A DNA stretch of 64,000 bases from Methylobacterium sp. UNC378MF (GTDB lineage Bacteria; Pseudomonadota; Alphaproteobacteria; Rhizobiales; Beijerinckiaceae), in NCBI RefSeq assembly GCF_900103195.1, contig NZ_FMWU01000012.1:124001-188000 (forward strand), in the 5' to 3' direction. This document shows positions 50,398 to 60,254 of the stretch, piece by piece. Made by a program: the position numbers and the translations under genes. Under the pieces are notes generated by a model. That model saw only the letters and a program-made list of their open reading frames with translations, made no database searches and was not told the DNA's origin. How positions within the stretch are numbered: the stretch's first letter is position 1; every line of letters starts with the position of its first letter.

Positions 50398-51765
50398 ATG
50401 ACCGCCGGCACGCAAACCTTGGCCCCCGCCCGACGGCAGGGCGGCACCTGGCTCTCGCGCTGGGAGCCCGAGAACCCGGCCTTCTGGGCCGCGGAGGGCA
50501 GCCGTCTCGCCTGGCGCACCCTCGGGATCACCACCGCCAACCTGACCATGTCGTTCATCGTCTGGTTCATGGTCTCAGCGCTGGTCGTCGCGCTCCCGGC
50601 GGTCGGGTTCAAGCTCACCACCGGCCAGCTCTTCTGGCTTGCCGCCATGCCGGGCCTTGCCGGGGGCACACTCCGGCTCGTGCACATGTTCCTGACGCCG
50701 ATGTTCGGCACACGCCATGTCGTCACCCTGTCGAGCCTGTCGCTGCTTCTGCCCGCGATCGGCTGGTTCTACGCCGTCCAGGATCCGACGACCCCGTTCT
50801 GGGCGCTCTTGGTTCTGGCGTTCCTGGCCGGGCTCGGCGGCGGCAATTTCTCGTCGTTCATGCCATCCACGAGCCTGTTCTTCCCCAAACGGCTGCAGGG
50901 CACGGCCCTGGCGGTGCAGGCCGGCATCGGCAACTTCGGCGTCTCCGTCGTCCAGTTCCTCACGCCGTGGGTCATCGGCTTCGCGTTGGCCGGCGGAACG
51001 CTGCTGGGAGAGTCGCAGACCATGACCAAGGGCGCCCTCGCGCGCCAAGTCTGGCTGCACAACGCCGCCGCGGTCTATATCCCGTTCATCGTGCTGTTCG
51101 CCCTCGCCGCATGGATCGGGCTGCGCAGCGTGCCGGTAAAGGCCAACATGCGCGAGCAGTTGGACATCTTCCGCTCCCGCCACACCTGGGCGATGACCTC
51201 GCTCTACATCATGACCTTCGGCGCGTTTTCCGGGCTCGCCGGCACGTTCCCGCTGCTGATCAAGCAGTGCTACGGCACCCTGCCGGGCGCCCCGGAACCG
51301 CTCACCTACGCGTTCCTCGGCCCGCTGGTCGGCTCGCTCCTGCGCGTGGTGGCCGGTCCGATCTCGGACCGCTTCGGGGGCGCCAAGGTGACCCTGGTCG
51401 CCGGCATCGGCATGGTGGCCTGCGCCGCCCTCGTGCCACTCTACACCGCTCCGACCTCGATGGAGAGCTTCCCCTACTTCGTCGGCGCCATGCTCGGCCT
51501 GTTCGCCTTCGCGGGAATCGGCAACGCCTCGACCTTCAAGCAGATGCCGATGATCTTCCCGCCGCGGCAGGCGGGTGGCGTGATCGGGTTCACCGGCGCG
51601 GTCGCGGCCTATGGGCCCTTCGCGTTCGGCATGCTGTTCGCCTGGGCATTCGCAGCGTTCGGCGGCCCGAACGTCATCTTCTACGGTCTCGCACTGTTCT
51701 TCGCAGTCAACGTCGTCGTGAACTGGTGGATGTACGCACGCCGCGGGGCGGCCACCCCCTGCTGA
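50398..51765 (+). CDS. narK2: Nitrate/nitrite antiporter, NarK2 type
   Basis: A 455-residue MFS protein with 12 helices. Landmarks: GITTANLTMSFIVWFMVSALVV, PGLAGGTLRLVHMFLTPMFG with the nitrate Arg, AGLGGGNFSSFMPSTSLFFPKRLQG followed by QAGIGNFGVSVVQF, and in the second half GIGNASTFKQMPMIFPPRQAGGVIG then TGAVAAYGPF. These are the two nitrate signature motifs of NarK. NarK1/NarK2 pairs (fused in Paracoccus) supply nitrate and expel nitrite for the Nar reductase. ATG 50398 is taken with AAGG upstream; GTG 50338, overlapping the narK1 stop, and ATG 50383 are alternatives. Ends with a hairpin at 51809. Confidence 0.88.
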   Translation: MTAGTQTLAPARRQGGTWLSRWEPENPAFWAAEGSRLAWRTLGITTANLTMSFIVWFMVSALVVALPAVGFKLTTGQLFWLAAMPGLAGGTLRLVHMFLTPMFGTRHVVTLSSLSLLLPAIGWFYAVQDPTTPFWALLVLAFLAGLGGGNFSSFMPSTSLFFPKRLQGTALAVQAGIGNFGVSVVQFLTPWVIGFALAGGTLLGESQTMTKGALARQVWLHNAAAVYIPFIVLFALAAWIGLRSVPVKANMREQLDIFRSRHTWAMTSLYIMTFGAFSGLAGTFPLLIKQCYGTLPGAPEPLTYAFLGPLVGSLLRVVAGPISDRFGGAKVTLVAGIGMVACAALVPLYTAPTSMESFPYFVGAMLGLFAFAGIGNASTFKQMPMIFPPRQAGGVIGFTGAVAAYGPFAFGMLFAWAFAAFGGPNVIFYGLALFFAVNVVVNWWMYARRGAATPC

Positions 51766-51808
51766 ACAGGGCGACGGGCGCAGCCGAGCCCAAATGACCG
51801 GGCCATTC

Positions 51809-51850
51809 ACGGCCGGTGGAGGTTCACGCCTCCGCCGGCCGTTTGCTTTG
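51809..51850 (+). terminator. Intrinsic terminator after narK2
   Basis: ACGGCCGGTGGAGG (51809-51822), loop TTCACG, CCTCCGCCGGCCGT (51829-51842): a 14-bp stem with one T-G pair, followed by TTTGCTTT. It should separate the narK1-narK2 transcript from narG, which has its own FNR box 33 bases further on. Confidence 0.8.
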
Positions 51851-51882
51851 GCAAGTCCGGCCGACAGCGATCAACGCTCCGT

Positions 51883-51896
51883 TTGACCCAGATCAA
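51883..51896. promoter_or_regulatory. FNR box of the narGHJI operon
   Basis: TTGAC-CCAG-ATCAA, perfect anaerobox. The centre is about 124 bases before narG ATG 52014; a class II start near 51931 would leave an 83-base leader. No NarL/NarP-type heptamers were recognised. Confidence 0.85.
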
Positions 51897-52013
51897 AGCT
51901 CGGCCTTGCGGCCTCCGACACTGTTCCTTGGAAGCATTTGAAAGCGATCCGCACGCGAGCCGTGGTCCGAGGTGGGCCGGCCTCGCCGCGGTCGATCAAG
52001 AAAGTCCAGGACG

Positions 52014-55000
52014 ATGTCGCACTTCCTCGACCGGCTGACCTTTCTCCGCAAGAACGTCGACACGTTCTCGGGCGGGCACGGCATCGTCACGGCCGAGGAT
52101 CGCTCCTGGGAGGACGGCTACCGGAAGCGCTGGCAGCACGACAAGATCGTTCGCTCGACCCACGGCGTGAACTGCACCGGCTCCTGCTCGTGGAAGGTCT
52201 ACGTCAAGGGCGGGATCGTCACCTGGGAGACCCAGCAGACCGACTATCCCCGCACGCGGCCCGAGCTCCCGAACCACGAGCCGCGCGGCTGTGCCCGTGG
52301 CGCCAGCTATTCATGGTACCTCTACTCGGCCAACCGCGTGAAGTACCCGCTCGTCCGCTCGCGCCTGCTCAAGATCTGGCGTGAGGCCCGGGTGATGATG
52401 ACCCCGGTGGCGGCCTGGGCGCACATCGTCGAGAATCCCGAGCGGCGCAGGGCCTACACCGCCGTGCGCGGCCATGGCGGCTTCGTGCGGGCGACCTGGG
52501 ACGAGGTCAACGAGATCATCGCGGCCGCCAATGCCTACACGGTCAAGACGCACGGTCCGGACCGCGTCTTCGGCTTTTCCCCGATCCCGGCGATGTCGAT
52601 GGTCTCCTACGCGGCCGGCGCCCGCTACCTGTCATTACTCGGCGGCGTCTGCATGTCGTTCTACGACTGGTACTGCGACCTGCCGCCGGCCTCACCGCAG
52701 ACCTGGGGCGAGCAGACCGACGTCCCCGAGAGCGCCGATTGGTACAATTCCGGCTTCCTGATCCTGTGGGGCTCGAACGTTCCGCAGACCCGCACGCCGG
52801 ACGCCCACTTCTACACCGAGGTCCGCTACCGCGGCGCCAAGAGCGTCGTGATCTGTCCCGACTACTCGGAAGCCGCGAAGTTCGCCGACATGTGGGTGTC
52901 GGTGAAGCAGGGGACGGATGCCGCCCTCGGCATGGCCATGGGCCACGTGATCCTGCGCGAGTTCCACGTCGACCGGCAGGTCCCGTATTTCGTGGACTAC
53001 GTCAAGCGCTACACCGACATGCCGATGCTGGTGCGCCTCGTGCGTCAGGACGGCCGGCTGGTGCCGGAGCGCTTCCTGCGCGCCTCCGACCTCGACGGCA
53101 CATTGGGCGAGGCGAACAATCCCGAGTGGAAGACCCTCGCCTACGACGAGACGACGGGCGACCTCGTCGCGCCGCTCGGCTCGGTCGGCTTCCGCTGGGG
53201 CGAGACCGGAAAGTGGAACCTGGAGGCCAAGCGCTCCGACGGCGGTGAGGTCGACCTGCGCCTGTCGCTCGCCGGTGCCGAGGACGGTTTCGAGGACGTC
53301 GCCTTCCCGTATTTCGGCAATATCGCCCACGACCATTTCGCCAGCAGCGACCATGCCAGCGTGATCGAGCGCCGCGTCCCCGTGAAGCGGCTCGCCACGA
53401 CCGAGGGCGAGGCGCTGGTCGCCACCGTGTACGACCTGTTCCTGGCCAATTACGGCCTCGACCGCGGCTTCGGCGGCGGCAACGTCGCCACCTCCTTCGA
53501 TGCGGACGAGCCCTACACCCCGGCCTGGGCGGAGAGGATCACCGGGGTTCCGCGCGACCAGATCGTCACCGTGGCGCGGGAATTCGCCCGGAACGCCGAG
53601 AAGACCGATGGCCGTTCGATGATCATCATCGGCGCCGCGATGAACCATTGGTATCATATGGACATGAACTATCGCAGCGCGATCAACATGCTGGTCATGT
53701 GCGGCTGCGTGGGCAAGTCCGGCGGCGGCTGGTCGCATTATGTCGGCCAGGAGAAGCTGCGGCCCCAGACCGGCTGGGCGCCGCTCGCCTTCGGCCTCGA
53801 TTGGGGCCGCCCGTCGCGCCAGCAGAACTCGACCTCGGCCTTCTACGCCCACACGGATCAGTGGCGCTACGAGACCCTCGACGTGAAGGAGATCCTCTCC
53901 CCGACGGCCCCGGCCGGGCCCTGGGACGGGGCCATGATCGACTACAATGTCCGGGCCGAGCGCATGGGCTGGCTGCCTTCGGCTCCCCAGTTGGAGCAGA
54001 ACCCGCTCGGCATCGCCGCTGAGGCCGCCGCCGCGGGACTGGATCCGAAGGACTACGTGGCGCAAGGCCTCAAGTCCGGCGCCCTCAGGATGTCGTGCGA
54101 GGATCCCGACAACCCGAAGAACTGGCCGCGCAACCTGTTCGTCTGGCGCTCGAACCTGCTCGGCTCGTCGGGGAAGGGGCACGAATACTTCCTCAAGCAC
54201 CTGCTCGGCACGTCCCACGGGGTGCTCGGCAAGGACCTCGGCGAGGAGGGGCGCCGCAAGCCGGACGAGGTCGTCTGGCACGAGCAGGCGCCGGAAGGAA
54301 AGCTCGACCTCCTGGTCACCCTCGACTTCCGCATGTCGACGACCTGCGTCTACTCGGACATCGTGCTGCCGACTGCGACCTGGTACGAGAAGGACGACCT
54401 CAACACCTCCGACATGCACCCGTTCATCCACCCGCTCTCGGCGGCGGTGGACCCCGTGTGGGAGGCGCGCTCCGACTGGAACATCTACAAGGGCCTCGCC
54501 GAGACGTTCTCGCGTGTCGCCCCGGAGGTGCTCGGGGTCGAGACGGACGTGGTGCTGACGCCCATCCTGCACGACACCCCGGCCGAGATCGCGCAAGCCT
54601 TCGACGTGAAGGACTGGAAGACCGGCGCGGTCGAGCCCGTTCCCGGCAAGACCATGCCGTCGGTCACGGTGGTCGAGCGCGACTATCCCAACCTGTTCAA
54701 GCGCTTCACGTCGCTCGGGCCGCTGATGACCAAGATCGGCAACGGCGGCAAGGGCATGGGCTGGAACACGGAGCACGAGGTCGAGCTCCTGAAGGAACTC
54801 AACGGAGTCGTGGTCGAGGAGGGCCCGACCAAGGGCCTGCCGCGCATCGACACCGCCATCGACGCCTGCGAGGTGCTCCTGATGCTGGCGCCGGAGACCA
54901 ACGGCGAGGTCGCCGTCAAAGCCTGGGAGAGTTTGGGCAAGGCCACGGGCCGCGAGCACGCCCACCTGGCCCGGCCGAAGGAAGACGAGAAGATTCGCTT

Positions 55001-55772
55001 CCGCGACGTGGTCGCGCAGCCGCGCAAGATCATCTCGTCGCCGATCTGGTCGGGGCTCGAGTCCGAGAAGGTCTGCTACAACGCCTGCTACACGAACGTC
55101 CACGAGCTGATCCCGTGGCGGACGCTGACCGGGCGCCAGCAGCTCTACCAGGACCATCTGTGGATGCGGGCCTTCGGCGAGGGCTTCTGCGTCTACCGGC
55201 CGCCGGTCGACCTGAAGACGATCAAGCCGATCCAGGGCCGCGTCGACAACGGCAACCCCGAGGTGGTGCTGAACTTCATCACCCCGCACCAGAAGTGGGG
55301 CATCCACTCCACCTACTCGGACAACCTGCTGATGCTGACACTCAACCGCGGCGGGCCCGTGGTCTGGATCAGCGAGAACGACGCCCGCCGGGCCGACATC
55401 GCCGACAACGACTGGATCGACGTCTACAACGTCAACGGCGCGATCTCGGCCCGCGCGGTGGTCTCCCAGCGCGTCAAGGACGGCATGTGCATGATGTATC
55501 ATGCGCAGGAGAAGATCGTGAACACGCCGGGCTCCGGCATCACGGGCCAGCGCGGCGGCATCCATAACTCGGTGACCCGGGTCGTGCTGAAGCCGACGCA
55601 CATGATCGGCGGCTACGCGCAGCTCTCCTACGGCTTCAACTATTACGGGACCGTGGGCGCGAACCGAGACGAGTTCGTGGTCATCCGGAAGATGGCCAAG
55701 GTCGATTGGCTCGATGGGCCGCTGGACGGCGGCGCGGAGACGGATCGGCCCGCCCTCCAGGCTGCGGAGTAG
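52014..55772 (+). CDS. narG: Respiratory nitrate reductase, alpha (catalytic) subunit
   Basis: A 1252-residue molybdoenzyme, normal NarG length. It reduces nitrate to nitrite at Mo-bis-MGD on the cytoplasmic face. The FS0 4Fe-4S ligands are His50, Cys54, Cys58 (STHGVNCTGSCSW) and Cys93 (NHEPRGCARG). The Mo-ligand region is CMSFYDWYCDLPPASPQTW, with the conserved Asp. Other blocks: IILWGSN-like SGFLILWGSNVPQTRTPDAH, GAAMNHWYHMDMNYRSAINM, GKSGGGWSHYVGQEKLRPQ. No Tat signal, only the short NarG-type N-terminus. ATG 52014 has AGGA at spacing 4. First gene of narGHJI, headed by an FNR box. Confidence 0.98.
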   Translation: MSHFLDRLTFLRKNVDTFSGGHGIVTAEDRSWEDGYRKRWQHDKIVRSTHGVNCTGSCSWKVYVKGGIVTWETQQTDYPRTRPELPNHEPRGCARGASYSWYLYSANRVKYPLVRSRLLKIWREARVMMTPVAAWAHIVENPERRRAYTAVRGHGGFVRATWDEVNEIIAAANAYTVKTHGPDRVFGFSPIPAMSMVSYAAGARYLSLLGGVCMSFYDWYCDLPPASPQTWGEQTDVPESADWYNSGFLILWGSNVPQTRTPDAHFYTEVRYRGAKSVVICPDYSEAAKFADMWVSVKQGTDAALGMAMGHVILREFHVDRQVPYFVDYVKRYTDMPMLVRLVRQDGRLVPERFLRASDLDGTLGEANNPEWKTLAYDETTGDLVAPLGSVGFRWGETGKWNLEAKRSDGGEVDLRLSLAGAEDGFEDVAFPYFGNIAHDHFASSDHASVIERRVPVKRLATTEGEALVATVYDLFLANYGLDRGFGGGNVATSFDADEPYTPAWAERITGVPRDQIVTVAREFARNAEKTDGRSMIIIGAAMNHWYHMDMNYRSAINMLVMCGCVGKSGGGWSHYVGQEKLRPQTGWAPLAFGLDWGRPSRQQNSTSAFYAHTDQWRYETLDVKEILSPTAPAGPWDGAMIDYNVRAERMGWLPSAPQLEQNPLGIAAEAAAAGLDPKDYVAQGLKSGALRMSCEDPDNPKNWPRNLFVWRSNLLGSSGKGHEYFLKHLLGTSHGVLGKDLGEEGRRKPDEVVWHEQAPEGKLDLLVTLDFRMSTTCVYSDIVLPTATWYEKDDLNTSDMHPFIHPLSAAVDPVWEARSDWNIYKGLAETFSRVAPEVLGVETDVVLTPILHDTPAEIAQAFDVKDWKTGAVEPVPGKTMPSVTVVERDYPNLFKRFTSLGPLMTKIGNGGKGMGWNTEHEVELLKELNGVVVEEGPTKGLPRIDTAIDACEVLLMLAPETNGEVAVKAWESLGKATGREHAHLARPKEDEKIRFRDVVAQPRKIISSPIWSGLESEKVCYNACYTNVHELIPWRTLTGRQQLYQDHLWMRAFGEGFCVYRPPVDLKTIKPIQGRVDNGNPEVVLNFITPHQKWGIHSTYSDNLLMLTLNRGGPVVWISENDARRADIADNDWIDVYNVNGAISARAVVSQRVKDGMCMMYHAQEKIVNTPGSGITGQRGGIHNSVTRVVLKPTHMIGGYAQLSYGFNYYGTVGANRDEFVVIRKMAKVDWLDGPLDGGAETDRPALQAAE

Positions 55773-55913
55773 CGGTCCCGGCACGGGCCCGGCATTCGCC
55801 GACGCCTCCGGCATCTCCCTTAGGGGACCATCCCGAATGTCCCGCGGCCGGTCCCGCGGGTATCCGTCCCAATGACTGGCACCGTGACCAACGGCAGCCA
55901 AGAGGACCCTGTC

Positions 55914-57443
55914 ATGAAAGTCCGCGCGCAGATCGCGATGGTTCTCAACCTCGACAAGTGCATCGGCTGCCACACCTGTTCGGTGACCTGCAAGAACGTC
56001 TGGACCAACCGCGAGGGGGTCGAATACGCCTGGTTCAACAACGTCGAGACGAAGCCGGGCATCGGCTACCCCAAGGATTGGGAAAACCAGGACAAGTGGA
56101 AGGGCGGATGGACCCGCCGCCCGAACGGCAAGATCGAGCCGCGGATCGGCGCGAAGTGGCGCATCCTCGCCAACATCTTCGCCAATCCGGATTTGCCGGA
56201 AATCGACGATTATTACGAGCCGTTTGATTTCGACTATCAGCATTTGCAGAGAGCGCCCGAGGTCCAGGCCTTCCCTACCGCCCGTCCCCGCTCGAAGATC
56301 ACCGGCGCACGCATGGAGAAGATCGAGTGGGGCCCGAATTGGGAGGAGATCCTGGGCGGCGAGTTCGCCAAGCGCCGCCAGGACAAGAACTTCGAAGGGG
56401 TCGAGGAGGAGATCTACGGCCAGTTCGAGAACACCTTCATGATGTACCTGCCGCGGTTGTGCGAGCATTGCCTCAACCCGGCCTGCGTCGCCTCCTGCCC
56501 CTCGGGCGCGATCTACAAGCGCGAGGAGGATGGCGTCGTCCTGATCGACCAGGACAAGTGCCGCGGCTGGCGCATGTGCGTCTCAGGCTGCCCCTACAAG
56601 AAGATCTACTACAACTGGTCTTCGGGTAAGTCCGAGAAATGCACGCTTTGCTATCCGCGTCTGGAGGCCGGTCAGCCGACGGTCTGCTCGGAGACCTGCG
56701 TCGGCCGCATCCGCTACCTGGGCGTGGTTCTCTACGACGCCGACCGCATCGAGTCGGCGGCTTCGACGCGCGACGAGGAGGATCTCTACGAGGCGCAACT
56801 CAGGGTGTTCCTCGATCCCGCGGACCCGCACGTGATCGCCGAGGCGCGCAAGGCCGGCATCGCCGAGGCTTGGCTCGAGGCCGCCCGACGGTCGCCGGTC
56901 TACAAGATGGCGATGGAGTGGAAGATCGCGTTCCCGCTCCACCCCGAATACCGGACCCTGCCGATGGTCTGGTACGTGCCGCCGCTCTCGCCGATCCAGT
57001 CGGCCGCCTCCGCCGGCAAGATCGGTCTCGACGGCGAGATGCCGGACGTGAAGAGCCTGCGCATCCCGGTGAAATACCTCGCCAACCTCCTGACGGCGGG
57101 AAAGGAGGCGCCGGTGGTCACCGGCCTGGAGCGCATGCTCGCGATGCGCGCCTACATGCGCGCCAAAACCATCGATGGCGTTCTCGACGAGGCGGTCGCG
57201 AAGCGCGTCGGGCTGACCGGCGCCCAGATCGAGGACATGTACCGGGTCATGGCCATCGCGAACTACGAGGACCGGTTCGTGATCCCGACCAGCCACCGCG
57301 AGATGGGCATCGAGGATGCCTACGATCTGCGCGGATCCTGCGGCTTCTCCTTCGGAAACGGCTGCTCGGGCGGGACGACGGAGACGAACCTGTTCGGTGC
57401 GCCCAAGCCTGCCCGGGCCAAGACTCCGATGGAAGTGGCGTGA
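55914..57443 (+). CDS. narH: Respiratory nitrate reductase, beta subunit
   Basis: A 509-residue electron-transfer subunit with four Fe-S clusters. Ligand groups: CIGCHTCSVTCKNVW (Cys16, 19, 22, 26), CEHCLNPACVASCPSG, CRGWRMCVSGCPYKKIYYNW, where Trp replaces one Cys and so marks the 3Fe-4S cluster, and CTLCYPRLEAGQPTVCSETC. It links NarI haems to NarG. ATG 55914 with GAGGA at spacing 7 is chosen over the in-frame ATG 55872. The 141-base gap after narG is longer than usual but shows no separate promoter. Confidence 0.98.
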   Translation: MKVRAQIAMVLNLDKCIGCHTCSVTCKNVWTNREGVEYAWFNNVETKPGIGYPKDWENQDKWKGGWTRRPNGKIEPRIGAKWRILANIFANPDLPEIDDYYEPFDFDYQHLQRAPEVQAFPTARPRSKITGARMEKIEWGPNWEEILGGEFAKRRQDKNFEGVEEEIYGQFENTFMMYLPRLCEHCLNPACVASCPSGAIYKREEDGVVLIDQDKCRGWRMCVSGCPYKKIYYNWSSGKSEKCTLCYPRLEAGQPTVCSETCVGRIRYLGVVLYDADRIESAASTRDEEDLYEAQLRVFLDPADPHVIAEARKAGIAEAWLEAARRSPVYKMAMEWKIAFPLHPEYRTLPMVWYVPPLSPIQSAASAGKIGLDGEMPDVKSLRIPVKYLANLLTAGKEAPVVTGLERMLAMRAYMRAKTIDGVLDEAVAKRVGLTGAQIEDMYRVMAIANYEDRFVIPTSHREMGIEDAYDLRGSCGFSFGNGCSGGTTETNLFGAPKPARAKTPMEVA

Positions 57444-57463
57444 CGGCGCGAAGGAGGTCCACC

Positions 57464-58210
57464 ATGAAGACGCTGAAGGCCCTCTCGGCCCTGCTCGCCT
57501 ACCCTTCATCCGCACAGGCTTCGGCCGTTCCCGAGATCCGCGACCTCCTGCACGAGGAGGCGGTCGTTGCGACGGGGCAGCTCGAGGCGCTGGAGCCGCT
57601 GCTGTCGGCGCTCTCCGTCGAGGACGTCTACGATCTGCAGGAGCGATACGGGATGCTGTTCGACCGCACCCGCTCGCTGTCGCTGCACCTGTTCGAGCAC
57701 GTGCACGGCGAGAGTCGCGACCGCGGGCAGGCGATGGTCGACTTGCGCTCGGTCTACGCCACGGCCGGCTTCGAGATCGATTGCGGCGAACTTCCGGATT
57801 TCGTCCCGCTCTTCCTGGAGTTCTGCTCCCTGCGGCCGCAGGACGAGGCGCGCCACCTGCTGTCGGAACCGGCGCACGTATTCGCGGCGCTCGGCGAGCG
57901 CCTGCGCAAGAAGGAATCCGCCTACGCGGCGGTGTTCGAGGCGCTCGTTGCCATCGCCGCCGCGCAACCGACGGCCGAGGCCCTCGACGCCGTCGTTCCG
58001 GACGCCGGTGACGATCCGACCGACCTGCGGGCGCTCGACGCCGCATGGGAGGAGGAGGAAGTCCGCTTCGGCCTCGGCTCAGGCGCCGAATGCGGGGTCG
58101 ACGTCCTGACCGCGAAGGTACGCCAGGCCCGGCGTCCTGCCCCCGGGGTCGCGGTCGACGAGGTCCGTCCCGCGCGCACCGTCTTCACCCACCTGTCCTC
58201 CCGCGCCTGA
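57464..58210 (+). CDS. narJ: Nitrate reductase molybdenum cofactor assembly chaperone
   Basis: A 248-residue TorD/NarJ-family chaperone that holds apo-NarGH until Mo cofactor is inserted. Seen: LKALSALLAYPSS at the start, DLQERYGMLFDRTRSLSLHLFEHVHGESRDRGQAMVDL is split here as RYGMLFDRTRSLSLHLFEHV and HGESRDRGQAMVDL, the most conserved NarJ blocks, and ELPDFVPLFLEFCSL. The ribosome site AAGGAGGT is the strongest in the operon. Cytoplasmic; not part of the final enzyme. Confidence 0.96.
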   Translation: MKTLKALSALLAYPSSAQASAVPEIRDLLHEEAVVATGQLEALEPLLSALSVEDVYDLQERYGMLFDRTRSLSLHLFEHVHGESRDRGQAMVDLRSVYATAGFEIDCGELPDFVPLFLEFCSLRPQDEARHLLSEPAHVFAALGERLRKKESAYAAVFEALVAIAAAQPTAEALDAVVPDAGDDPTDLRALDAAWEEEEVRFGLGSGAECGVDVLTAKVRQARRPAPGVAVDEVRPARTVFTHLSSRA

Positions 58211-58222
58211 GGATTGAGAGCC

Positions 58223-58990
58223 ATGACCATCGATCTCAATCACATCCTGTTTGGCTGGTATCCCTACCTCTGCTTGACCACTTTCCTGGTCGGTTCGCTG
58301 ATCCGCTTCGACCGCGAGCAGTACACTTGGAAGACCGGTTCCAGTCAGCTGCTGCGCCGTAAGCAACTCATGCTCGGCTCGGTGCTGTTCCACGTCGGCG
58401 TCCTGGCCATCTTCGCCGGACACCTCGTCGGGCTCCTGACGCCCATCGCAGTCTTCGATGCGCTGGGCATCGGCCATGGTTTCAAGCAGGGGCTCGCCAT
58501 CGTGGCGGGCGGCGTCGCCGGGACAGCCTGCTTCGTCGGCCTGACCTTGTTGGTCCACCGCCGCCTTTATGATCCGCGTATTCGAGCAACGTCGTCGTTC
58601 TCTGACACAGCCATCCTGCTGATGCTCTACGCACAGCTGATCCTCGGGCTCTCGACGATCCCGATATCGCTCGGCCACATGGACGGCCACGAGATGGTCA
58701 AGTTCATGAACTGGGCTCAGGGTGTGCTGACGCTCAAGCCCGGTGTCGCGGATCTCGTCGCCGACGTTAACCCGGTGTTCAAGCTGCACCTCGTGCTCGG
58801 CATGACCATCTTCCTCGTCTTCCCGTTCACACGACTGGTCCACGTCTGGTCGGCACCGGTCTGGTACCTCGGCCGCCGCGGCTACCAAGTGGTGCGCACG
58901 AAGAAGCCGCAGGCCGTTCGCCAGCCCGCGTTGCTTCCCGTTCCCGCCCGCGGCCTCCGGCCCGCGCCGGCTCCGCAAGCCGCCGAGTGA
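58223..58990 (+). CDS. narI: Respiratory nitrate reductase, gamma subunit (cytochrome b)
   Basis: A 255-residue inner-membrane di-haem cytochrome b with five helices that oxidises quinol and passes electrons to NarH. Seen: HILFGWYPYLCLTTFLVGSL, GSVLFHVGVLAIFAGHLVGLL with haem-ligand His, AIVAGGVAGTACFVGLTLLV, and FKLHLVLGMTIFLVFPFTRL with VHVWSAP carrying the remaining His ligands. The C-terminal tail (about 20 residues) is Pro/Ala-rich. ATG 58223; the frame begins 3 codons earlier with TTG. Confidence 0.97.
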   Translation: MTIDLNHILFGWYPYLCLTTFLVGSLIRFDREQYTWKTGSSQLLRRKQLMLGSVLFHVGVLAIFAGHLVGLLTPIAVFDALGIGHGFKQGLAIVAGGVAGTACFVGLTLLVHRRLYDPRIRATSSFSDTAILLMLYAQLILGLSTIPISLGHMDGHEMVKFMNWAQGVLTLKPGVADLVADVNPVFKLHLVLGMTIFLVFPFTRLVHVWSAPVWYLGRRGYQVVRTKKPQAVRQPALLPVPARGLRPAPAPQAAE

Positions 58991-59049
58991 GCCGAGGCCC
59001 CGGGGACCTCTCCGGGGCCGCGCCCCCTCCCGCATCCGAGGACCGAACG

Positions 59050-59883
59050 ATGTCCGCCTGCTCGCTCCACACCGTGCCCGCCGCACCCAGGGTGCCGATC
59101 CGGGTCAACGGCGTGACCATTTCCCGGGCGATGATCTCGCACGAGGTCCAAAACCACGCCGCGCCCACGCCAGGTGCGGCGTGGAAAGCGGCCGCGCTCG
59201 CGCTCGTCCTGCGGGAGGCGCTGTCCCAGGAGGCCAGGCGGCTCGGCATCCAAGCCGAGCCTGCGGTCGACGCGGAAGGTCGCCTCGAGACCGATGAGGA
59301 GGCCAAGATGCGCGCGCTCGTCGAGCGCGAGGCGGTCGTCCCCGAGCCTACGGAGCAGGAATGCCAGCGCTATTACGAGCGCAATCTCGCCCGCTTCCGG
59401 TCTTCCGACATCTATCAAGCCTCGCACATCCTCTTCGCTGCGACGAAGGACAATGCGACCGCTTATGAACTGGCACGATTCAATGCCCTGATGGCCCTCG
59501 ATATGCTGCGGGTCGAGCCGGACACGTTCGGCGAACTCGCGCGCGTCCATTCCGCCTGCCCATCGGGAAAGCTCGGCGGCAGCCTCGGCCAGATCACGGC
59601 CGGGCAGACCACTCCGGAATTCGAGCGGGCGCTCCTCACGATGCGGGCGGGCGAGTTCTCGCCGGCGCCCGTCGAGACCCGGTACGGATTCCACGTCATC
59701 CGCCTCGACCGTCACGTTGCGGGCGGCACGGTGCCGTTTGAGGCCGTCCGAAAGCGCGTCGCCGAGTACTTGTCGGAGGCCGTCCGCCGCCGCGCACAGG
59801 CTCAATACGTCGCGCGCCTCCTCGGCCAAGCGAAGATCGAGGGCATCGAGGTGCCCACCCCCGGCACGTTCAACGTCCATTGA
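59050..59883 (+). CDS. Parvulin-type peptidyl-prolyl isomerase of the nar operon
   Basis: A 277-residue protein with a helical SurA/NifM-like N-terminal part (about 1-125) and a PpiC/parvulin domain (about 128-230: YQASHILFAATKDNATAYEL, ARVHSACPSGKLGGSLGQIT, FERALLTMRAGEFSPAPVET, RYGFHVIRLDRHVAGG). No signal peptide is evident, so it acts in the cytosol, where NarGH matures. Parvulins inside nar operons (called NarC or NifM-like in some genomes) are taken to help fold the reductase. ATG 59050 has GAGGA at spacing 7. It lies 59 bases after narI. Confidence 0.9.
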   Translation: MSACSLHTVPAAPRVPIRVNGVTISRAMISHEVQNHAAPTPGAAWKAAALALVLREALSQEARRLGIQAEPAVDAEGRLETDEEAKMRALVEREAVVPEPTEQECQRYYERNLARFRSSDIYQASHILFAATKDNATAYELARFNALMALDMLRVEPDTFGELARVHSACPSGKLGGSLGQITAGQTTPEFERALLTMRAGEFSPAPVETRYGFHVIRLDRHVAGGTVPFEAVRKRVAEYLSEAVRRRAQAQYVARLLGQAKIEGIEVPTPGTFNVH

Positions 59884-59893
59884 AGGCCCAATC

Positions 59894-60202
59894 ATGCTGC
59901 TCGGCGACATCATCGCACACCTCGACGACGAGGCGGTCGCCGCCGAGGCCCTGGTTCAGCTGAACGACCTCGTCCTGCTCGGGCGCGTTCGAGAGGCGTC
60001 CAGCCAGGCTGGTGTGGCACCGGGGGCGTTCGCGGCCCGTGCGGTACGGCTGTTCTCCGACGGTGCGGCTGACGAAGACTGGATCACAATGCTCGGAATC
60101 ATGGGGCAATCGGCCGAGCCCGGCCTCGCTTGCCTGCGCCGCATGGTCGAGTTCGCTCTCAGGCCGCCGGAAAGATCCCAGACATGCGAACATGGCCACT
60201 GA
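59894..60202 (+). CDS. Conserved-looking small protein of the nar operon, unknown function
   Basis: A 102-residue soluble protein, mostly helical ([60 protein letters not shown]), with a His/Cys-rich end TCEHGH that could bind metal. It starts 10 bases after the parvulin stop and lies before moaA, with which its end may overlap, so it is translated as part of the nar/moa message. Codon use and coupling argue for a real gene. I do not recognise the family. Confidence 0.72.
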   Translation: MLLGDIIAHLDDEAVAAEALVQLNDLVLLGRVREASSQAGVAPGAFAARAVRLFSDGAADEDWITMLGIMGQSAEPGLACLRRMVEFALRPPERSQTCEHGH

Positions 60203-60254
60203 CTTGTCGCCGCCCGCGCGGCCGGGCCGCCAGGGTGCCTTCGGAGTCCCTGCG

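Noticed and set aside
52692..56468. A 1258-codon minus-strand open frame opposite narG/narH
   Set aside because: Shadow of highly GC3-biased genes; no recognisable domain, while narG and narH on the plus strand have all cluster ligands.
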